Under the pieces are notes generated by a model. It searched no databases and was not told the origin of the DNA. It saw only the letters and a program-made list of their open reading frames with translations. From positions 20,782,229 to 20,846,228 of the forward strand of contig CM055898.1 of the NCBI GenBank assembly GCA_029582155.1: a DNA stretch of 64,000 nt, given 5' to 3'. Positions 26,781-38,300 of this stretch are shown piece by piece. Positions within the stretch are counted from its first letter, which is position 1; every line of letters begins with the position of its first letter. This DNA comes from Panopea generosa (lineage: Eukaryota > Mollusca > Bivalvia > Adapedonta > Hiatellidae). A program made the position numbers and the translations under genes.

Positions 26781-27075
26781 GGGCCCGATTAGCTCAGTCA
26801 GTGACGCATCTGACTATCAATCCAGGGATCATTAGTTCAAATCCCCATCCAGCAATAGTCTCCGTAATGATTGATATACGTAATGTGTCTCATTATCATT
26901 CACCTCTCACCACTGATTCAAGTGATAAAGTTATCAGTTACTTGCAGAGATGGGTGTGTTCAAGTACTGGTTAACCTTTCAGGATCATAGGAAGCAGACT
27001 GGTTAGGTTAACTGATCATTTGTTAGCCCTCAATGGCATAAAAATGATGCTTAATAATCAATCAATCAATCATTA
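26781..27075 (+). mobile_element. SINE S1, full-length reference copy
   Basis: The tRNA-like head starts GGGCCCGATTAGCTCAGTCA (A box) and has ATCTGACTATCAATCCAGGG (anticodon arm) and AGTTCAAATCC (B box). A body of about 200 bp follows, with CTCATTATCATTCACCTCTC, ACTGATTCAAGTG and CAAGTACTGGTTAACC. It ends with TTAGCCCTCAATGGCATAAA and an AATC tail. There is no coding sequence; such elements depend on a LINE for mobility. Confidence 0.85.
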
Positions 27076-27237
27076 AAGAATACATTACTTTAGCATGTTT
27101 AATAGATATTAGTATGGCAATAGCAGCACAGTGAGCATAATTATAATATAGACATGATGAAGAAAAAATATGCATTACTTGCCAACACTAACATTTCTAA
27201 ATATCCTGATATACTTCCTTGTAAGAAGGACACAATG

Positions 27238-27413
27238 CAAATTCAGTACTCAAGCACACCTATCTATGCAAGTTACTGATTACTTTCCCTTTTGAATCAG
27301 TGGGGAGATATGAATGACAATGAGATACAATGTCATATATCAATCATCACTGACAGGCAAGATTCAGACTCATGACTTCTGGATTGATAGTCAGACACAC
27401 TACAGCTATTGAA
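27238..27413 (-). mobile_element. SINE S1 fragment
   Basis: Minus-strand copy retaining part of the head (GTGTCTGACTATCAATCCAG, then ATGAGTCTGAATC) and the first half of the body. The 3' half and the A-box region are missing. Confidence 0.7.
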
Positions 27414-28940
27414 ATTAAGATGCAGACCAGTCCTTTAATTATGTTGTTTTTTTTGAAAGGGGCATAACTCCAGTTATTGATGTACACAAATCCTCTAAGT
27501 TTTATGTAAGTTAACACATCTATGTTCATCAATGGCAAAAAGTGAACTTACTTTATTTTTATTTTAAACCAGAAGTTAAGCCACAATGATCCTGTGCTTG
27601 CCATCTGTATTAAAACACTATCAGTAAAGCATGTACATGTACTTACAGAAATATCCCTAGTTCTTGAATAAGGATGCAATTTATGAAGACAGGGGTGGGA
27701 TAAATGCCAGTACAGTATGTGTGTGTTGGGGATGCCAAGTATAATATTGTATGCACCTGATAACACAAACTAATTATCTGGCTATAACAATTAAATGGTA
27801 TAGTTTACAGTGATAGAAATATAAAAATAACTTGTCTCTATTTATATGTCATTGATTGAGTGAGTGAGTGAGTGAGTGAGTGTGAATGAATGAAATAAAT
27901 GAATGAATGAGTGGGATAAATATATGGAATGAATGAGTGGAATGAATGAATGGACACAGTTGTTTTGATGTCTTGCATGAGTCTGTGCAATTCTAAGGTT
28001 TGACTCCCTTTGTAAAACTGACACTTATTGTTGACAAATTTGAATTAGCCTCTGATGGTGAAGTATATGTTAATTTATTTACATTTGGGCTGTAACATGA
28101 TTTTGCTTATATGCTGACATCAAAAAGAAACACACTACTGTATGTTAAATGACATTGTATTACTTGTATACAAATAACCTCAACAGTTTGAAGTGTAAAG
28201 TATATTAGTGGTATATCTTGCATAGGAATATAAAATTACTTTCTAAACATATGGATGTGTAAAATAATGATAAAAATGCAAAAACCCAGCAGAAAATTTC
28301 CATATTATGCTTGTCTGCCATGACTATTAGTCACTTTCCTCAGTCTGTGATGCAGTTAAGAACCCTAACTAGGGGTACCAAAAACTAAGGTTCAAATGGC
28401 TACTGATGTTACAAAGCAGTCACTCAGACCATGTTGACATAATATTATTATGTTAACTTGTCTTACTGACGTCACATGAGCAGCACCGGATCTGGGTATA
28501 TCTGCTACTGTTTTGGTAGTATTTACACTTTGTATTAACCTGAAAATGATTGATCTCGCCCCGTGGAAATGTCTTGCAACTTCAGACTGAGAAAGCCCAC
28601 ATTCAAATTTCAGTTAGCCCAAAAATGTGCCTACTGTTCTCCAAATTTAACCTTGGCATTCTGAATTTTAAAACCATCCAAAAACTGTTTGAAATCATCT
28701 AATGCACATACACAATAAGGGTGTTAGCATAGCACTAATTGCATGGGTGACATCACATTATTTGACCAATAACAAGAGGCCCGAGAGAGCCTGAGAACGC
28801 TCTATTGGCTAATAGTGGCCATAACACTTTTTGAAATTTCACGATGATAATACTCTTTCAGGGTTATCTTAGCCCCTTATGGATAAATACCCTCCCCATA
28901 ATCTTACTGAAGAAAAAGTTAATTATTATGAAAAGAAAAT
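27414..28940. other. Non-coding stretch with GAGT/GAAT microsatellite
   Basis: Contains a (GAGT)n run at 27856-27881 followed by degenerate GAATGAAT sequence to about 27955. At 28768-28800 there is AACAAGAGGCCCGAGAGAGC, similar to a motif I associate with repeats in molluscan DNA (from general knowledge, not searched). No exon is recognised. Confidence 0.4.
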
Positions 28941-28941
28941 A

Positions 28942-29110
28942 CAGTCAAACCAGTGCAAATGGTCACCTCTATTAAGCAGCTACTTGTCTTAAGCAGCCAT
29001 TTTCCATTTCTATGCTTTCAGAGCAAATTCACCTGTATTAAGCAACAACCTGTCTTAACAGGTCATTTTTGTTCCGTATCTTGACTGGCTACTTATGACA
29101 GGTTTGACTG
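28942..29110. mobile_element. MITE with CAGTCAAACC termini and TA flanks (Tc1/mariner-like), copy 1
   Basis: Ends are CAGTCAAACC and GGTTTGACTG, each flanked by TA, as expected for a target-site duplication of Tc1/mariner-type elements. At about 169 bp it has no transposase. The internal block GTATTAAGCAACAACCTGTC is shared with the copy at 30717. Confidence 0.7.
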
Positions 29111-29139
29111 TACTGGTACTTTAAATTCCCATACCATTC

Positions 29140-30575
29140 ATATGAAAAAAAATAGTCCTCAAACAGGACCCTTATACATCCCAGCCCCTTTATTTGTCAA
29201 AACATCAATCATCCACTCATAGAGATTTGCTATGAGCAGACAATACTTTACAAGTTTTTTTACAAATGGATGCGAAGATGAAACATTTCATTTTCCCCAT
29301 AATATTCCTATGTAAAAGTAAAATTCACCATACAGGGTGCCTTTATATCCCAGACCACAGTGTGGTCTAGTGGTAGAGCATCTGCCTCGCAAGTGGAAGC
29401 TCATGGGTTTGATCTCCGATCGGGTCATACCAAAGACTTTAAAAATGGTACTAGAAGCTTCCTCGCTTGAGTTCAGCATTTAGAGGAGAGTTCTAGGTCT
29501 GATCTGCCTGGTGTCAGTATAATATGACTGGGTGGGGTATCATACCATGTGTCTGCGGCATGATACTCCAGTGTGACAGCACTCAGAATACTTTCTCAAG
29601 TAGACACTGTCGTGATATGATTGAACATTTTTTGAAAGCAGCGCTAAACATCATACAACAACTTTATATCACAGCCCCTTGCATTGCAGAATTGTCAATC
29701 ACTTGCTGGTGTAAGGATAATATATATTACACATGAACAAGTTTGACAGATGGGTTACTGAGAGGAATATTTTTTAAATTTCATAATTTCAACCCTTTTG
29801 GTGTCCTTTAAAAGAAAATGGGCCCTTTTGGAAATTTCATCCTCCTAATTGAACCAAATCTAATTTGCATTGACTAGACAATGCTTCAGATATGAAACTA
29901 TAAATAAGTATTAAAAAATGGATAAGAAAATGGGATTTTTCTTTCTTTTCCGAAAGTTTTTGTATATAAAACTGAGTTTCATTACAAGGCCCCTATATAC
30001 CATAGTCCAGGTCCATATTTGACTGACTGGCTGTTGAGAAAAAACTTTTATGAAAAATTCCCAAATTTAACCATATTGGACTCTCCCAAACTCCTGGCCA
30101 TTACAGAAATTCAATCCTCTTTATTGAACAAAGTCAAATTTAGTATTACTAGACAATGCTTTAGATCTCAAATTGAACAACATATTAACACAAATGGACA
30201 AAAACATGAGAATTTTCAGATTTCCCCATAGTATTCCAATGTAAAATTCAAACTTCCCTTACAAGCCTCCATACATCTCAGTACTTGGACCTTGATTTGT
30301 ACAAACTTAGAACTCTTTATCATAGGGATATATCATAATAAACTTGACTGACCGGTTGTTTAAAGAATTAGGTTTTTGAGAATTTTCAGTTCCAACCCTT
30401 TTGTGACCCCATCTGGCCTCTTACAGAAATTCAATCCTGCGTATTGAACTAAATCTTATTTGCAATGACTAGCAGATACTTCAGACCTCAAACTGAATAA
30501 AATTCTGCAAAAATAGAATTCCTCATTTTCCCATAGTATTGCTAAGTAAAACTGGAAATCCCCTTGCACAGCCAA
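29140..30575. repeat. Tandem long repeat, units about 275-300 bp, interrupted by a SINE
   Basis: Landmarks recur in order: CCCTTATACATCCCAG or CCCCTATATACCATAG or CCTCCATACATCTCAG, then ACTGACTGGCTG-like, CATCCTCCTAATTGAA or ATTCAATCCTCTTTATTGAA, CTAGACAATGCTT, and TTCCCCATAGTATTCC. About four units are visible. S2 SINE 29353-29672 sits inside one unit. No frame is conserved across units. Confidence 0.65.
29353..29672 (+). mobile_element. SINE S2, full-length copy
   Basis: The tRNA-like head includes GTGGTCTAGTGGTAGAGCAT (A box), GCCTCGCAAGTGGAAG (anticodon region) and GGGTTTGATCTCC (B box). The body begins GGTCATACCAAAGAC and has TAGAAGCTTCCT, ATGACTGGGTGGGGTATCAT and CAAGTAGACACTGT, ending AAACATCATACAACAAC. 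Other copies are at 40382 and 62397. Confidence 0.8.
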
Positions 30576-30716
30576 AATAAATACTAAACTCATTGAATTC
30601 GGGTGTGACATATCTATATTTCATATTATGTCATGAAAGTATAGGACAGTGTGTTTGGTGTTACTATACACCATCACAGATTCAAGTTATAAAGCAACAT
30701 ATTTCGTTTTCAGATA

Positions 30717-30893
30717 CAGCCAAGCCTGTGTATGTGGCCATCAAATATTAAACAGCCACTTGTCTTAAGCAACCACATTTGCTATATCCCATTTTTATGC
30801 TTTGTGCAAATTCACCTGTATTAAGCAACAACCTGTCTTAAAAGGCCACCTTTTCTCCTTCCCTTGACTGGCTGCTTAAGACAGGTTTGACTG
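30717..30893. mobile_element. MITE with CAG...GTTTGACTG termini, copy 2
   Basis: Same family as 28942-29110: the right end GGTTTGACTG followed by TA, and the left end CAGCCAAGCC preceded by TA (diverged). It shares GTATTAAGCAACAACCTGTC and the repeated CTTAAG-rich internal structure. Confidence 0.65.
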
Positions 30894-31257
30894 TACATGT
30901 ATTTTTACATCATGTTAGAACAATGTATATGGATTCAGCTGGATACCCAAAGTTACTTTACAACAAGTTTTAAAGTTTTAAACTTATCATGATTTTTCAA
31001 CCTTTTAAAATTGGCTAAACTATATTTTTTCCAATATATCATGCCTGTATACATACTCTCTTACCTGTATTGCCTAAAATATATATATTCAAACCTGTTA
31101 AAATAATACATTAAAAAGGGATTGCCTAACTTGGGCTATGCTCCTAGGTTAGACTAAAATAGATTTCCTGCTAAAAAGTGCAACATATTTTGTGACATAT
31201 TAAATAAGTCACATGATTTCATTTTGATTTCAAATAAATTGATCTGTTATGCACAGG

Positions 31258-31412
31258 GGTGGATCCAGGACTTCAGTTTAGAGGGGGGTGCAACACAAAA
31301 TCTGAACAGACAAACACATTTTCAGTAGTAATATAATGCATTTTAATAATATATTGGAATTTAGCGGGGAGGGGGTGTACGCTGAGTTTTTAAAGCGTAG
31401 ATCCACCATTGG
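31258..31412. mobile_element. MITE-like insertion with an empty paralogous site
   Basis: Ends GGTGGATCCAGGAC and GCGTAGATCCACCATTG are imperfect inverted repeats. Flanks read CACAGG on the left and TACAGG on the right, a possible 6-7 bp target duplication. The paralogous sequence near 1456 runs through uninterrupted, giving the empty site. Confidence 0.6.
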
Positions 31413-31466
31413 TACAGGTTTATACATAGTAAAAATGGTTTCATCTTAAAAAGAATCCGAATGACA

Positions 31467-32300
31467 TCAAGCAGTAGGTAAGGCAAGCAGTTGTTAAAGC
31501 AAGATCTCTTTCCTGGAACAACATATGGAAGATGGAAGAACACTGGATGGAGTTTTTGCCTACACCAACCAATCTACTCATATGGGGACTTACTGATGAT
31601 CGAAAATGCAAGCTCTGTGGGAAACCAGCCAGCCTGGAACATGCTATCCTCTTGCAGCACAGCATTTTCTGATGGGAGGTAAACATGGTGGCACAACAAG
31701 ATTCTGAGTGAAATAGCAGCCAACTTCATTGCAGCAAGACGAAAGAAGCATGAGGTAATGAAAAGGCCAATATTTATTGATTTTGTGAAGGCAGGGAACA
31801 AGGCACCCAGATCTACAAGAATCCTGGCTACTGCGAGGGACTGGTACCTCCAAGTGGACCACAATACAACTCATAATTCTGGAACTAACCATTCCATGGG
31901 AGCAGAGAATGGAAGAAACTCATGAGAGGAAGGAGCCAAATACCAGCCGCTGATGGAAGAGTGCCAGCGGAGGAGATGGAAGACTTGGTCCTTGCCTGTA
32001 GAAGTCATTAGCTGAGGATTTACTGGGGAGTCACTTTGAAGAGTGTTCAGCATCCTTGGTATAACAGGGGCCATCAGACGAAAGGCCTTCAGCGACATCT
32101 GCCAGCAGGGACAATCAGCCTCATGGTGGTTATGGCAGAAGAGAGAGCAGCGATGGACTAGCTAACCAGCTCCTGGCCGAGACTGATCACCTCGGTCGGC
32201 GCATCTCTTGAGGATGTAGTTGAATGTGCCAAAACGCCCGATGATGGAGACCCCCACCTGATGATGGAGCTGGCTTGCAGTGGACCACCATTATATTTAG
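31467..32300 (+). pseudogene. Decayed C-terminal part of a retroelement reverse-transcriptase ORF
   Basis: Read in shifting plus-strand frames this gives LPTPTNLLIWGLTDDRKCKL, then a CGKPASLEHA stretch (CxxC...H, zinc-knuckle-like), then DGRY/W-type residues, an LELTIPWEQRMEETHERKE block, an ECQRRRWKTWSLPVEVIS block and an ILGITGAIRRKAFSDI block. From general knowledge this order is typical of the region after the polymerase domain in invertebrate retroelement proteins. In-frame stops (for example after the HSIF and VEVIS segments) and frameshifts show it is dead. Polymerase motifs are absent. The exact clade is not determined. Confidence 0.6.
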
Positions 32301-32515
32301 GTAAAAGTGCTGTCTATTTTTAGAATGGAGATTTCGTTTCAAGTTTACCACTCCAGTTTAAATATTGACTTTGTCATGTTTTGGTGGATTTGCCAATAGT
32401 TACCAAACCATTAGGATTTGATTTATTAATGATTGTGGGATACTTTTTATCCATTTTAATAATTATTTATTTTTTTAAGATATTTCTAGCTTGTTTTCCT
32501 GCTATACTCCCTTTT

Positions 32516-33107
32516 AGACCAGTTGTTTAATTAAGAAAAAATGAAAATAAACTCTAATTATCAATTATATTTTGAAAACGATTTCATTTTATGTGTCATT
32601 TGGTATTTCCATAATAATTTCCAGTTACGAAATTGTTCTATTAGATTACTAAATTTTAATGACTTTGGTGTAAAATTCTGATTAGGAATCAATTGAAGTT
32701 CCACTCTCTCCTGGAACATGTATGACCTTTTCATTACTTTTGCAATAAACATTAAAATCCCCCCACAAAAAAACAGCTCTATAATTTATGACCAACAACT
32801 GGAGAAATTTGGAAATATGATTATTAAAAACAACACCCCCTCCACCCCAATCCCACAAACAAACATAAACAAAGACAATGCAGAAACCATTTTGTTATGA
32901 TTTTATTTGGGAATTTGATAAATAACAACACTCCACTCCCATGATATTTTTTTGAAAATAAAGACACCAAATAGTGGAATTTGACACATATTTGAGGGCA
33001 TTTGTTATGATACTTGAGACAGAATTTTATTTAAAACAAGTAAGTACATTTTATTTCAAGTCGGCAAGACAATAACATATAACAAGCTCTACATGAGCCA
33101 ACATAAA
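32516..33107. repeat. AT-rich sequence including a dispersed repeat shared with 52650-52930
   Basis: Around 32820-33050 the blocks ATTATTAAAAACA, GACACCAAATAGTGGAATTT and GACACATATTTGAGG recur at about 52740-52900 in the same order. No coding content is recognised. Confidence 0.5.
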
Positions 33108-33334
33108 TTAAACTATCAATCCAAGAGTCTGAATCCCAGCATGGCAAGTCTCCGTGATAACTGATAAATAACATAGCATCTCATTTCTTTCAACTCTCAC
33201 CACTGATTCAAGTGGTAAAGTTATCAACTACTTTCGAAGACTGGTATGATCGAGTACTGGTACCTCCCAGAAAAGAGTGGCCAGGTTAACTGATAGTCTG
33301 TAAGCCCCTGATGGTATAAATATGAAACTAAACA
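33108..33334 (+). mobile_element. SINE S1, head truncated
   Basis: Starts within the anticodon/T-arm part of the head (TATCAATCCAAGAGTCTGAA) and runs through the S1 body to ATGGTATAAATATGAAACTA. The TTAA-flanked element begins immediately at its 3' end. Confidence 0.75.
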
Positions 33335-35353
33335 TTAAAGGGTAACCAAAATGCTAATTTTTTTTTATATTATTTGAATAAAATCGATTGGTGGTTTATA
33401 AAAATGGTTTAATTTTCATGAAATTCGCTCTTGTTCATCAGTAAATCACGGAAACAGTAACGCACATTACACCTCTCACGGTAATACACGAAAGAATTAA
33501 CGGAGTTACCCGAACGAGGTCCCCGATGACGTCATACCCATAACGCGATCTAATTCAAGATGGCTTCAATGGGCGAAAACATTTCACGAGAGTTATTTTA
33601 ATGGGGATATCGACGTTAGTGACATTTTATTGGACTTATCTGGCTCAAGCAGTGATGGAGAACAGGAAACCATAGATTATGGCATTCAACCATACCAGAT
33701 TATTTACAATAATAATTAAGGACTACCTTTACTACTTATAATAAATAATTTCTACCATAAATATAATTAATACAACTACTACATATTTATTATTAGATCT
33801 ATTGTTATGAATAATTAATAACAATAATAGATAGTGGTAGTTTTAATTATACTAATTGTAGGTCTAGTAACAATTTATCCGTTAATATAACAGTAAAAAT
33901 AGAAATGACTTATTATTATTCTATTATGTGTTCTTCCATTACCATGCTAAAATTTTACCTATGAAAAAAGAAAACAAACTCGTTTTATAACTTTCCCTTC
34001 TTGCGCATTATTAAAAAGAATCTCTGTGCTATATGTTTACATGTAGATCTACATGTATGTAAATAAAAATCGGATCGGACATAAATTCAAAATTTATCTA
34101 AATCGGTAATGCGTATAATATTTATAAATTAATTAAAACGGGATCTTTCACAGACGAGCAGATAATTAAAAAAATAATTACTTTATTATAATGACCAGCA
34201 GACATCATGCTGATCTGCGACACCATATGGTTTTATTGCCCCCTTGATGGTATAAAAATTCCGGTCACAGGTGTCAGCTGTAAAAACAAATCAGTATTGT
34301 CGCATATTGGCGCGTGCATTTGATTAGTCCATATACCCCAGGACAAATATCACGGCTTTGGTAAATTACCGAACTGTAAACTGACATGATTTACGACACC
34401 CCGTCCCCAACTTATAACCTCCCGATGCAATAACGGTAAGCCACATTAGCGCACCGCACAGGATCCTATCCAAGTAATCGCAATTAAAACAAACATTGAT
34501 TTATTAAGGTGCCAATTATCACAACTGGCACGCATGATTTTTCAAAAATATAAAAATAGATCGGTGTACATTTTCGGAAAATAGAATTGACCTAGATCTT
34601 TCTAGAAAATTCCATGACTTCGCGTGATCACAGCCATGGGTATTTACGTTTGGACGCTATTTTCAAATGTAACCTATAGTGTCATGCATAATATTGCTGC
34701 AGACTGCTATGCCACGCGAATATAAACAACCGGTTCTTGAAAAATAAATGTATAAATATATAATATATATTTTGCGGTTAAAAATGGGGAGATTTTAATT
34801 ATTCCCGCGTAAATCTGGACAATTCAATGACCTCGCGTGATCACTGATTAATTGAAATGTATTGTTTTAGCGATTGAAATTGTGGAGATTTGTGTTATTC
34901 CCGCGTATCAAGAGTGTCACAATTTCAATCCATGCACTTTCCAACAAGTTACTGTTAGGAGATTTATGCAAACTAACACTGTTATTACATTTTTATTTCC
35001 AACAATTTCTGATCGAATACTGTTTTCCCACATTGACGTGTGTAAGAGCTTAATTGCGGATTTCTTATAACCATAAACAAGCAGAACGATGCGATTAGTC
35101 ATGTTTGTTTACAGCAAGTGACACGATGACAGGTTGGCGCGATATTTTAATCGGTTATTCTGATTGGTTGGTCCCCGGTGACGTCATTTCGCCATATATG
35201 GAATGGCAAATTTATTTCCGGTGCCGATAAGATTTTACTTGTATAACTGTGCTATATGGCAACTGGTGCTGGTGCGTACTGGCGGATTATATTAAGAATA
35301 CCAATTTGAATTGATTAAGCAAAAATTATTTTTGCATTAAAGTTACCCTTTAA
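33335..35353. mobile_element. About 2-kb DNA transposon-like element with TTAA at both ends
   Basis: TTAA at 33335-33338 and 35350-35353 flank imperfect inverted termini: AGGGTAACCAAAATGC on the left, and on the right the reverse complement AGGGTAACTTTAATGC. TTAA target duplications are known for the piggyBac and Kolobok superfamilies. CpG-containing words are more frequent inside than in the surroundings. No transposase is seen. A short degraded frame occurs at 33560-33719. Most likely a non-autonomous or internally deleted element. Confidence 0.65.
33560..33719 (+). pseudogene. Frameshifted N-terminal coding remnant inside the TTAA element
   Basis: An ATG at 33560 opens MASMGENISRELF, then stops. 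In a neighbouring frame the same region continues as SYFNGDIDVSDILLDLSG, an acidic/serine-rich segment, and DYGIQPYQ, ending at a TAA near 33719. The start, shift by one base and short length suggest a decayed first exon carried by the element. The protein family is not established; an acidic N-terminus ending in a PYQ motif is seen in some transposon-associated invertebrate proteins, which is only an inference here. Confidence 0.35.
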
Positions 35354-36117
35354 CAAACTAGTTGCCAAAACCTGTAATATGCTTTTCAAATATTGAATGC
35401 ATTTTTTTTCCCAGACCTGCTATCATTTTTATCAGTTCATATATATGTCAGCCTAAACTATTGTTTTTATTGCGTTGACAGTGTTAGAATTAAACTGAAA
35501 CAAAGAAAAGTTTTTTCTTGATCTTTAAATCATATCATATCTAGGTTTGACACAATACCAATACTTGTAATTCTACAGGTGTTAAGTATATGTTGGAAAC
35601 GGTGTCCATCGCAATTCAAATATAGAATTCTGTAGAAACCGCTGAATGGTAAATATGGTAAATAAGAGAACATCAACAATTATTTCAATCATAGCATTAT
35701 TTTATTAATCATAAAAAGTTTAATTGAAAACATTTAAACATTCAATTTTCTGTTTAATTATCAAACTTTAAATCTAATCAGAGTTGATTCTCATACTCAA
35801 ATGTTTTAGAGTCTGGGGTTGGTTTCACTAAACATCTCAATCAGAGATCTTTAAAAAAAATCTCAATTTCTCTAAATGATAAATTGTTGCACATTAAATA
35901 ACTATACAGAAATAAAGCTATAACAAATCTTTACTCATTGATAAAGGATAACATGCAAAAATATCAATATTAGTAACTTGAAACAGTTCAAGTCAAGTTG
36001 AAAAAAATCTTAAGATGTTATGTGAAACCAGACCTGGTCAACATATTTCTTAGCAAGTTAGTTGTAAAAAACCCATTGAAAATGTCAATCATTAAAATCA
36101 TGTTTAAAATAAACAGG
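35354..36117. other. AT-rich spacer
   Basis: No gene, RNA or repeat family is recognised. Confidence 0.4.
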
Positions 36118-36387
36118 TTTCTTTGTTATTGTTTTTTAAATGGGGTTCAACTCCATTTTCATCATATTTCAGGATACATTTCAGATGTATGTTTATGGCA
36201 TATCCAGTTTTATTGGTGGAGGCTGACCCCAGAATGAATCTCAGTAGAACCACCGTCCTTCCACAAGTAACCGGCGAACTTTCTTACATAAAGTTTTTGG
36301 AGCAAGCAGGACTCGAACCAACGACCTTAGAGGTGATAGGTAAGTGATTTAGAGATGGCACCCTTGACCACAGACACCCCCTCCCCC
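36118..36387 (-). mobile_element. SINE S4, reference copy
   Basis: Read on the minus strand, the head has a tRNA-like A box near 36385, a long arm containing AAATCACTTACCTATCACCT, and a B-box GGTTCGAGTCC. The long variable-arm layout suggests a Leu/Ser-type tRNA ancestor. The body contains, on the plus strand, CCAGTTTTATTGGTGGAGGC, CAGTAGAACCACCGTCCTTC and CACAAGTAAC. Confidence 0.65.
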
Positions 36388-36484
36388 CAATATAAATGTA
36401 AATCATCTCATCAGTTACTACTTAAATTTGTAATTCATATCTATCAAAACATGACAAAAACAATTTTACCATTGAATTGGTGAA

Positions 36485-36650
36485 TTTGAAACGGAATGAA
36501 TGAATGAATAGGGTTTTACGGCGTACCAACACATTATAGGTTATTCAACGCCAACAGAAGGAAGATTCCAGGTTCACTCTACATGTACAAACACAACAAA
36601 TTAACATACAGATTAAAAAAATACATCAAGAAATGAAACGGAATCCTAAA
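36485..36650 (+). repeat. Dispersed repeat D1 (GGGTTTTACGGCG family), 5' part
   Basis: Begins with a GAAT run and GGGTTTTACGGCGTACCAAC, then ATTATAGGTTATTCAACGCC, AGATTCCAGGTTCACTC and ATTAACATACAGATT. Truncated after about 150 bp relative to copies at 36960 and 37884. Confidence 0.7.
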
Positions 36651-36956
36651 AAACAAATTCAAAACTATGTAAATGATATATAATATTCTATTCTTAAACA
36701 CTTTCCAAAATGCATTGTATTTTTAAGCAAGAATACTTGTTCAAACTGGGCATATAGGTCAAGTGTATAGGTTTACTACAAGATATGTAGCGGAAAAACG
36801 TCTTGTCAATTCACAAGTTCTAGTATTATTTGACAAATAGTTTAAAAACTAGAAATACGCCGGCTGACACAAATGCCCCTGCTATTAAGGAGATGTTGAA
36901 TGCAACTCCATGAATAAAATGTGTATAACTTCTATACTGCATAACAATTGATGCTA
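36651..36956. other. AT-rich spacer
   Basis: Nothing recognised. Confidence 0.35.
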
Positions 36957-37400
36957 CATGAATTAATGAATATGGTTTTACGGCGTCCAAACACATTATA
37001 GGTTATTTGATGCCAACAGGAAGGATCAGGTTCAATCTACATGTACAGAAACAACAAACTAACACACAGATTAAAAAAAAAAATATATCAACAAATGAAT
37101 ATATATGCAGAATGAACCTAGAACCATAATACCTGCAGAACTGCAAAGTTTAAGTAAATTCTACCGTATTACTCAAATTGTCGCTTCCTACGACATGCAT
37201 AAGCCACAGTGATCCTATTCTTGCCATCACTCATATGGCTCCCTGGAACCCCACAGGGGTTGATAATTTAACCACAATAGTGAACATGACAAAAAATGAT
37301 AAAATGAACATGAACATGACACCCATTCTCGGGATTCCTACCCCTCTACAGAGATTGGCAGTGATTCTATTCTAAACCAGAACCACACAGGCTGATGCTT
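36957..37400 (+). repeat. Dispersed repeat D1, long copy
   Basis: Carries the D1 start (GGTTTTACGGCGTCCAAACA) and the full order of blocks: CAGAATGAACCTAGAACC, ATACCTGCAGAACTGCA, AAGCCACAGTGATCCTATTC, GGGGTTGATAATTTAACCAC, GATAAAATGAACATGA, and CCTCTACAGAGATTGGCAGT. Frames within it have no known protein match that I recognise. Confidence 0.75.
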
Positions 37401-37483
37401 CACAAATAGTTTTTGTGAAAATAAGGGATTACATTTACAAAATAGTTCAATACCTAAATCTCAGTACTGGTACTCCCATTCAA

Positions 37484-37680
37484 GTTGGTTGGTAGTGTAA
37501 TGGATAGACTGTTGGCCGCAAATGCCAGAGGTTGCAGGTTCGATTCCCAGCTTGACCGGATACCTCTCATAAAACAACACTCAGTACTGGTTCTACCCAG
37601 GAAGCGGTCTCAAGAGAGGTTCATATAAGCTTTGAGCTTTCAGCGCTATCAAGCTAAGATAATTAATATAAACTAAACAA
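37484..37680 (+). mobile_element. SINE S3
   Basis: The tRNA-like head has GTAGTGTAATGGATAGACTG (A box) and GCAGGTTCGATTCCC (an intact B box). The body carries CACTCAGTACTGGTTCTACC, AAGCGGTCTCAAG and ATAAGCTTTGAGCTTTCAGC. A minus-strand relative is at about 39100-39262. Confidence 0.75.
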
Positions 37681-37883
37681 TCCCATCTGTGGATTATCAT
37701 TTGTGCAAACATAAAGGGCCAGAATTCAATGTTGTATATAAAACCATGAACATGCTGCAAGTCAATTTCATTTCTACAAACTTTCACATCTTAATCAAAA
37801 TTTACAAACAAACCACCAAAACTAATGAAGCAAATAGTTAATCAAGGTTGTTCATAGTACATTGTATTTCAATAATGGTTAAT

Positions 37884-38300
37884 GAATGAATGAATAGGGT
37901 TTTACGGCGTCCAAACACATTAGAGTTTTTTTTGACGCCAACAGGAAGGAAGACTCCAGGTTAACTCTTCATGTACAAAAACAACAAATTAACATACAGA
38001 TTAAAAAAAATACATCAACAAATGAATATGCAGAATGAACCTAGAACCTTGATACCTGCAGAACTGCAGAGTTTCAGCAAAGACAATCGTATTACTCATA
38101 TTGTCGGTTATTATTCTTCCCATCACTCATATGGCATCCTGAAACCACACAGGGGTTGATAATTTAACCACAATAGGGAACATCACAAAAAATGATAAAA
38201 TGAACATGACACACATACAGAGGATTCCTTCCCTTCTGCAGAGATCTGCAGTGATTCTATTCTTAGCCAGAACCACATGGGCTTATAACTGTTAAAGACA
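37884..38300 (+). repeat. Dispersed repeat D1, long copy
   Basis: Collinear with 36957-37400, from GGGTTTTACGGCGTCCAAAC to GCAGTGATTCTATTCTTAGC, with small deletions. Two same-strand D1 copies in less than 1.4 kb, with an S3 SINE between, suggest separate insertions or a local duplication. Confidence 0.75.

Larger units (their letters stand above)
30960..32515. repeat. Dispersed repeat copy interrupted by two insertions
   Basis: The outer parts (30960-31252, 31413-31466 and 32300-32515) are collinear with 1195-1765. The copy is broken by a MITE-like insertion at about 31258-31412 and by a reverse-transcriptase remnant at about 31467-32300. Confidence 0.65.

Noticed and set aside
26781-26860. 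tRNA gene at the start of the S1 SINE (likewise 29353, 37484, 39775, 62397)
   Set aside because: A and B boxes are present, but the stems do not pair well, and each is fused to a SINE body seen in several copies; these are SINE heads.
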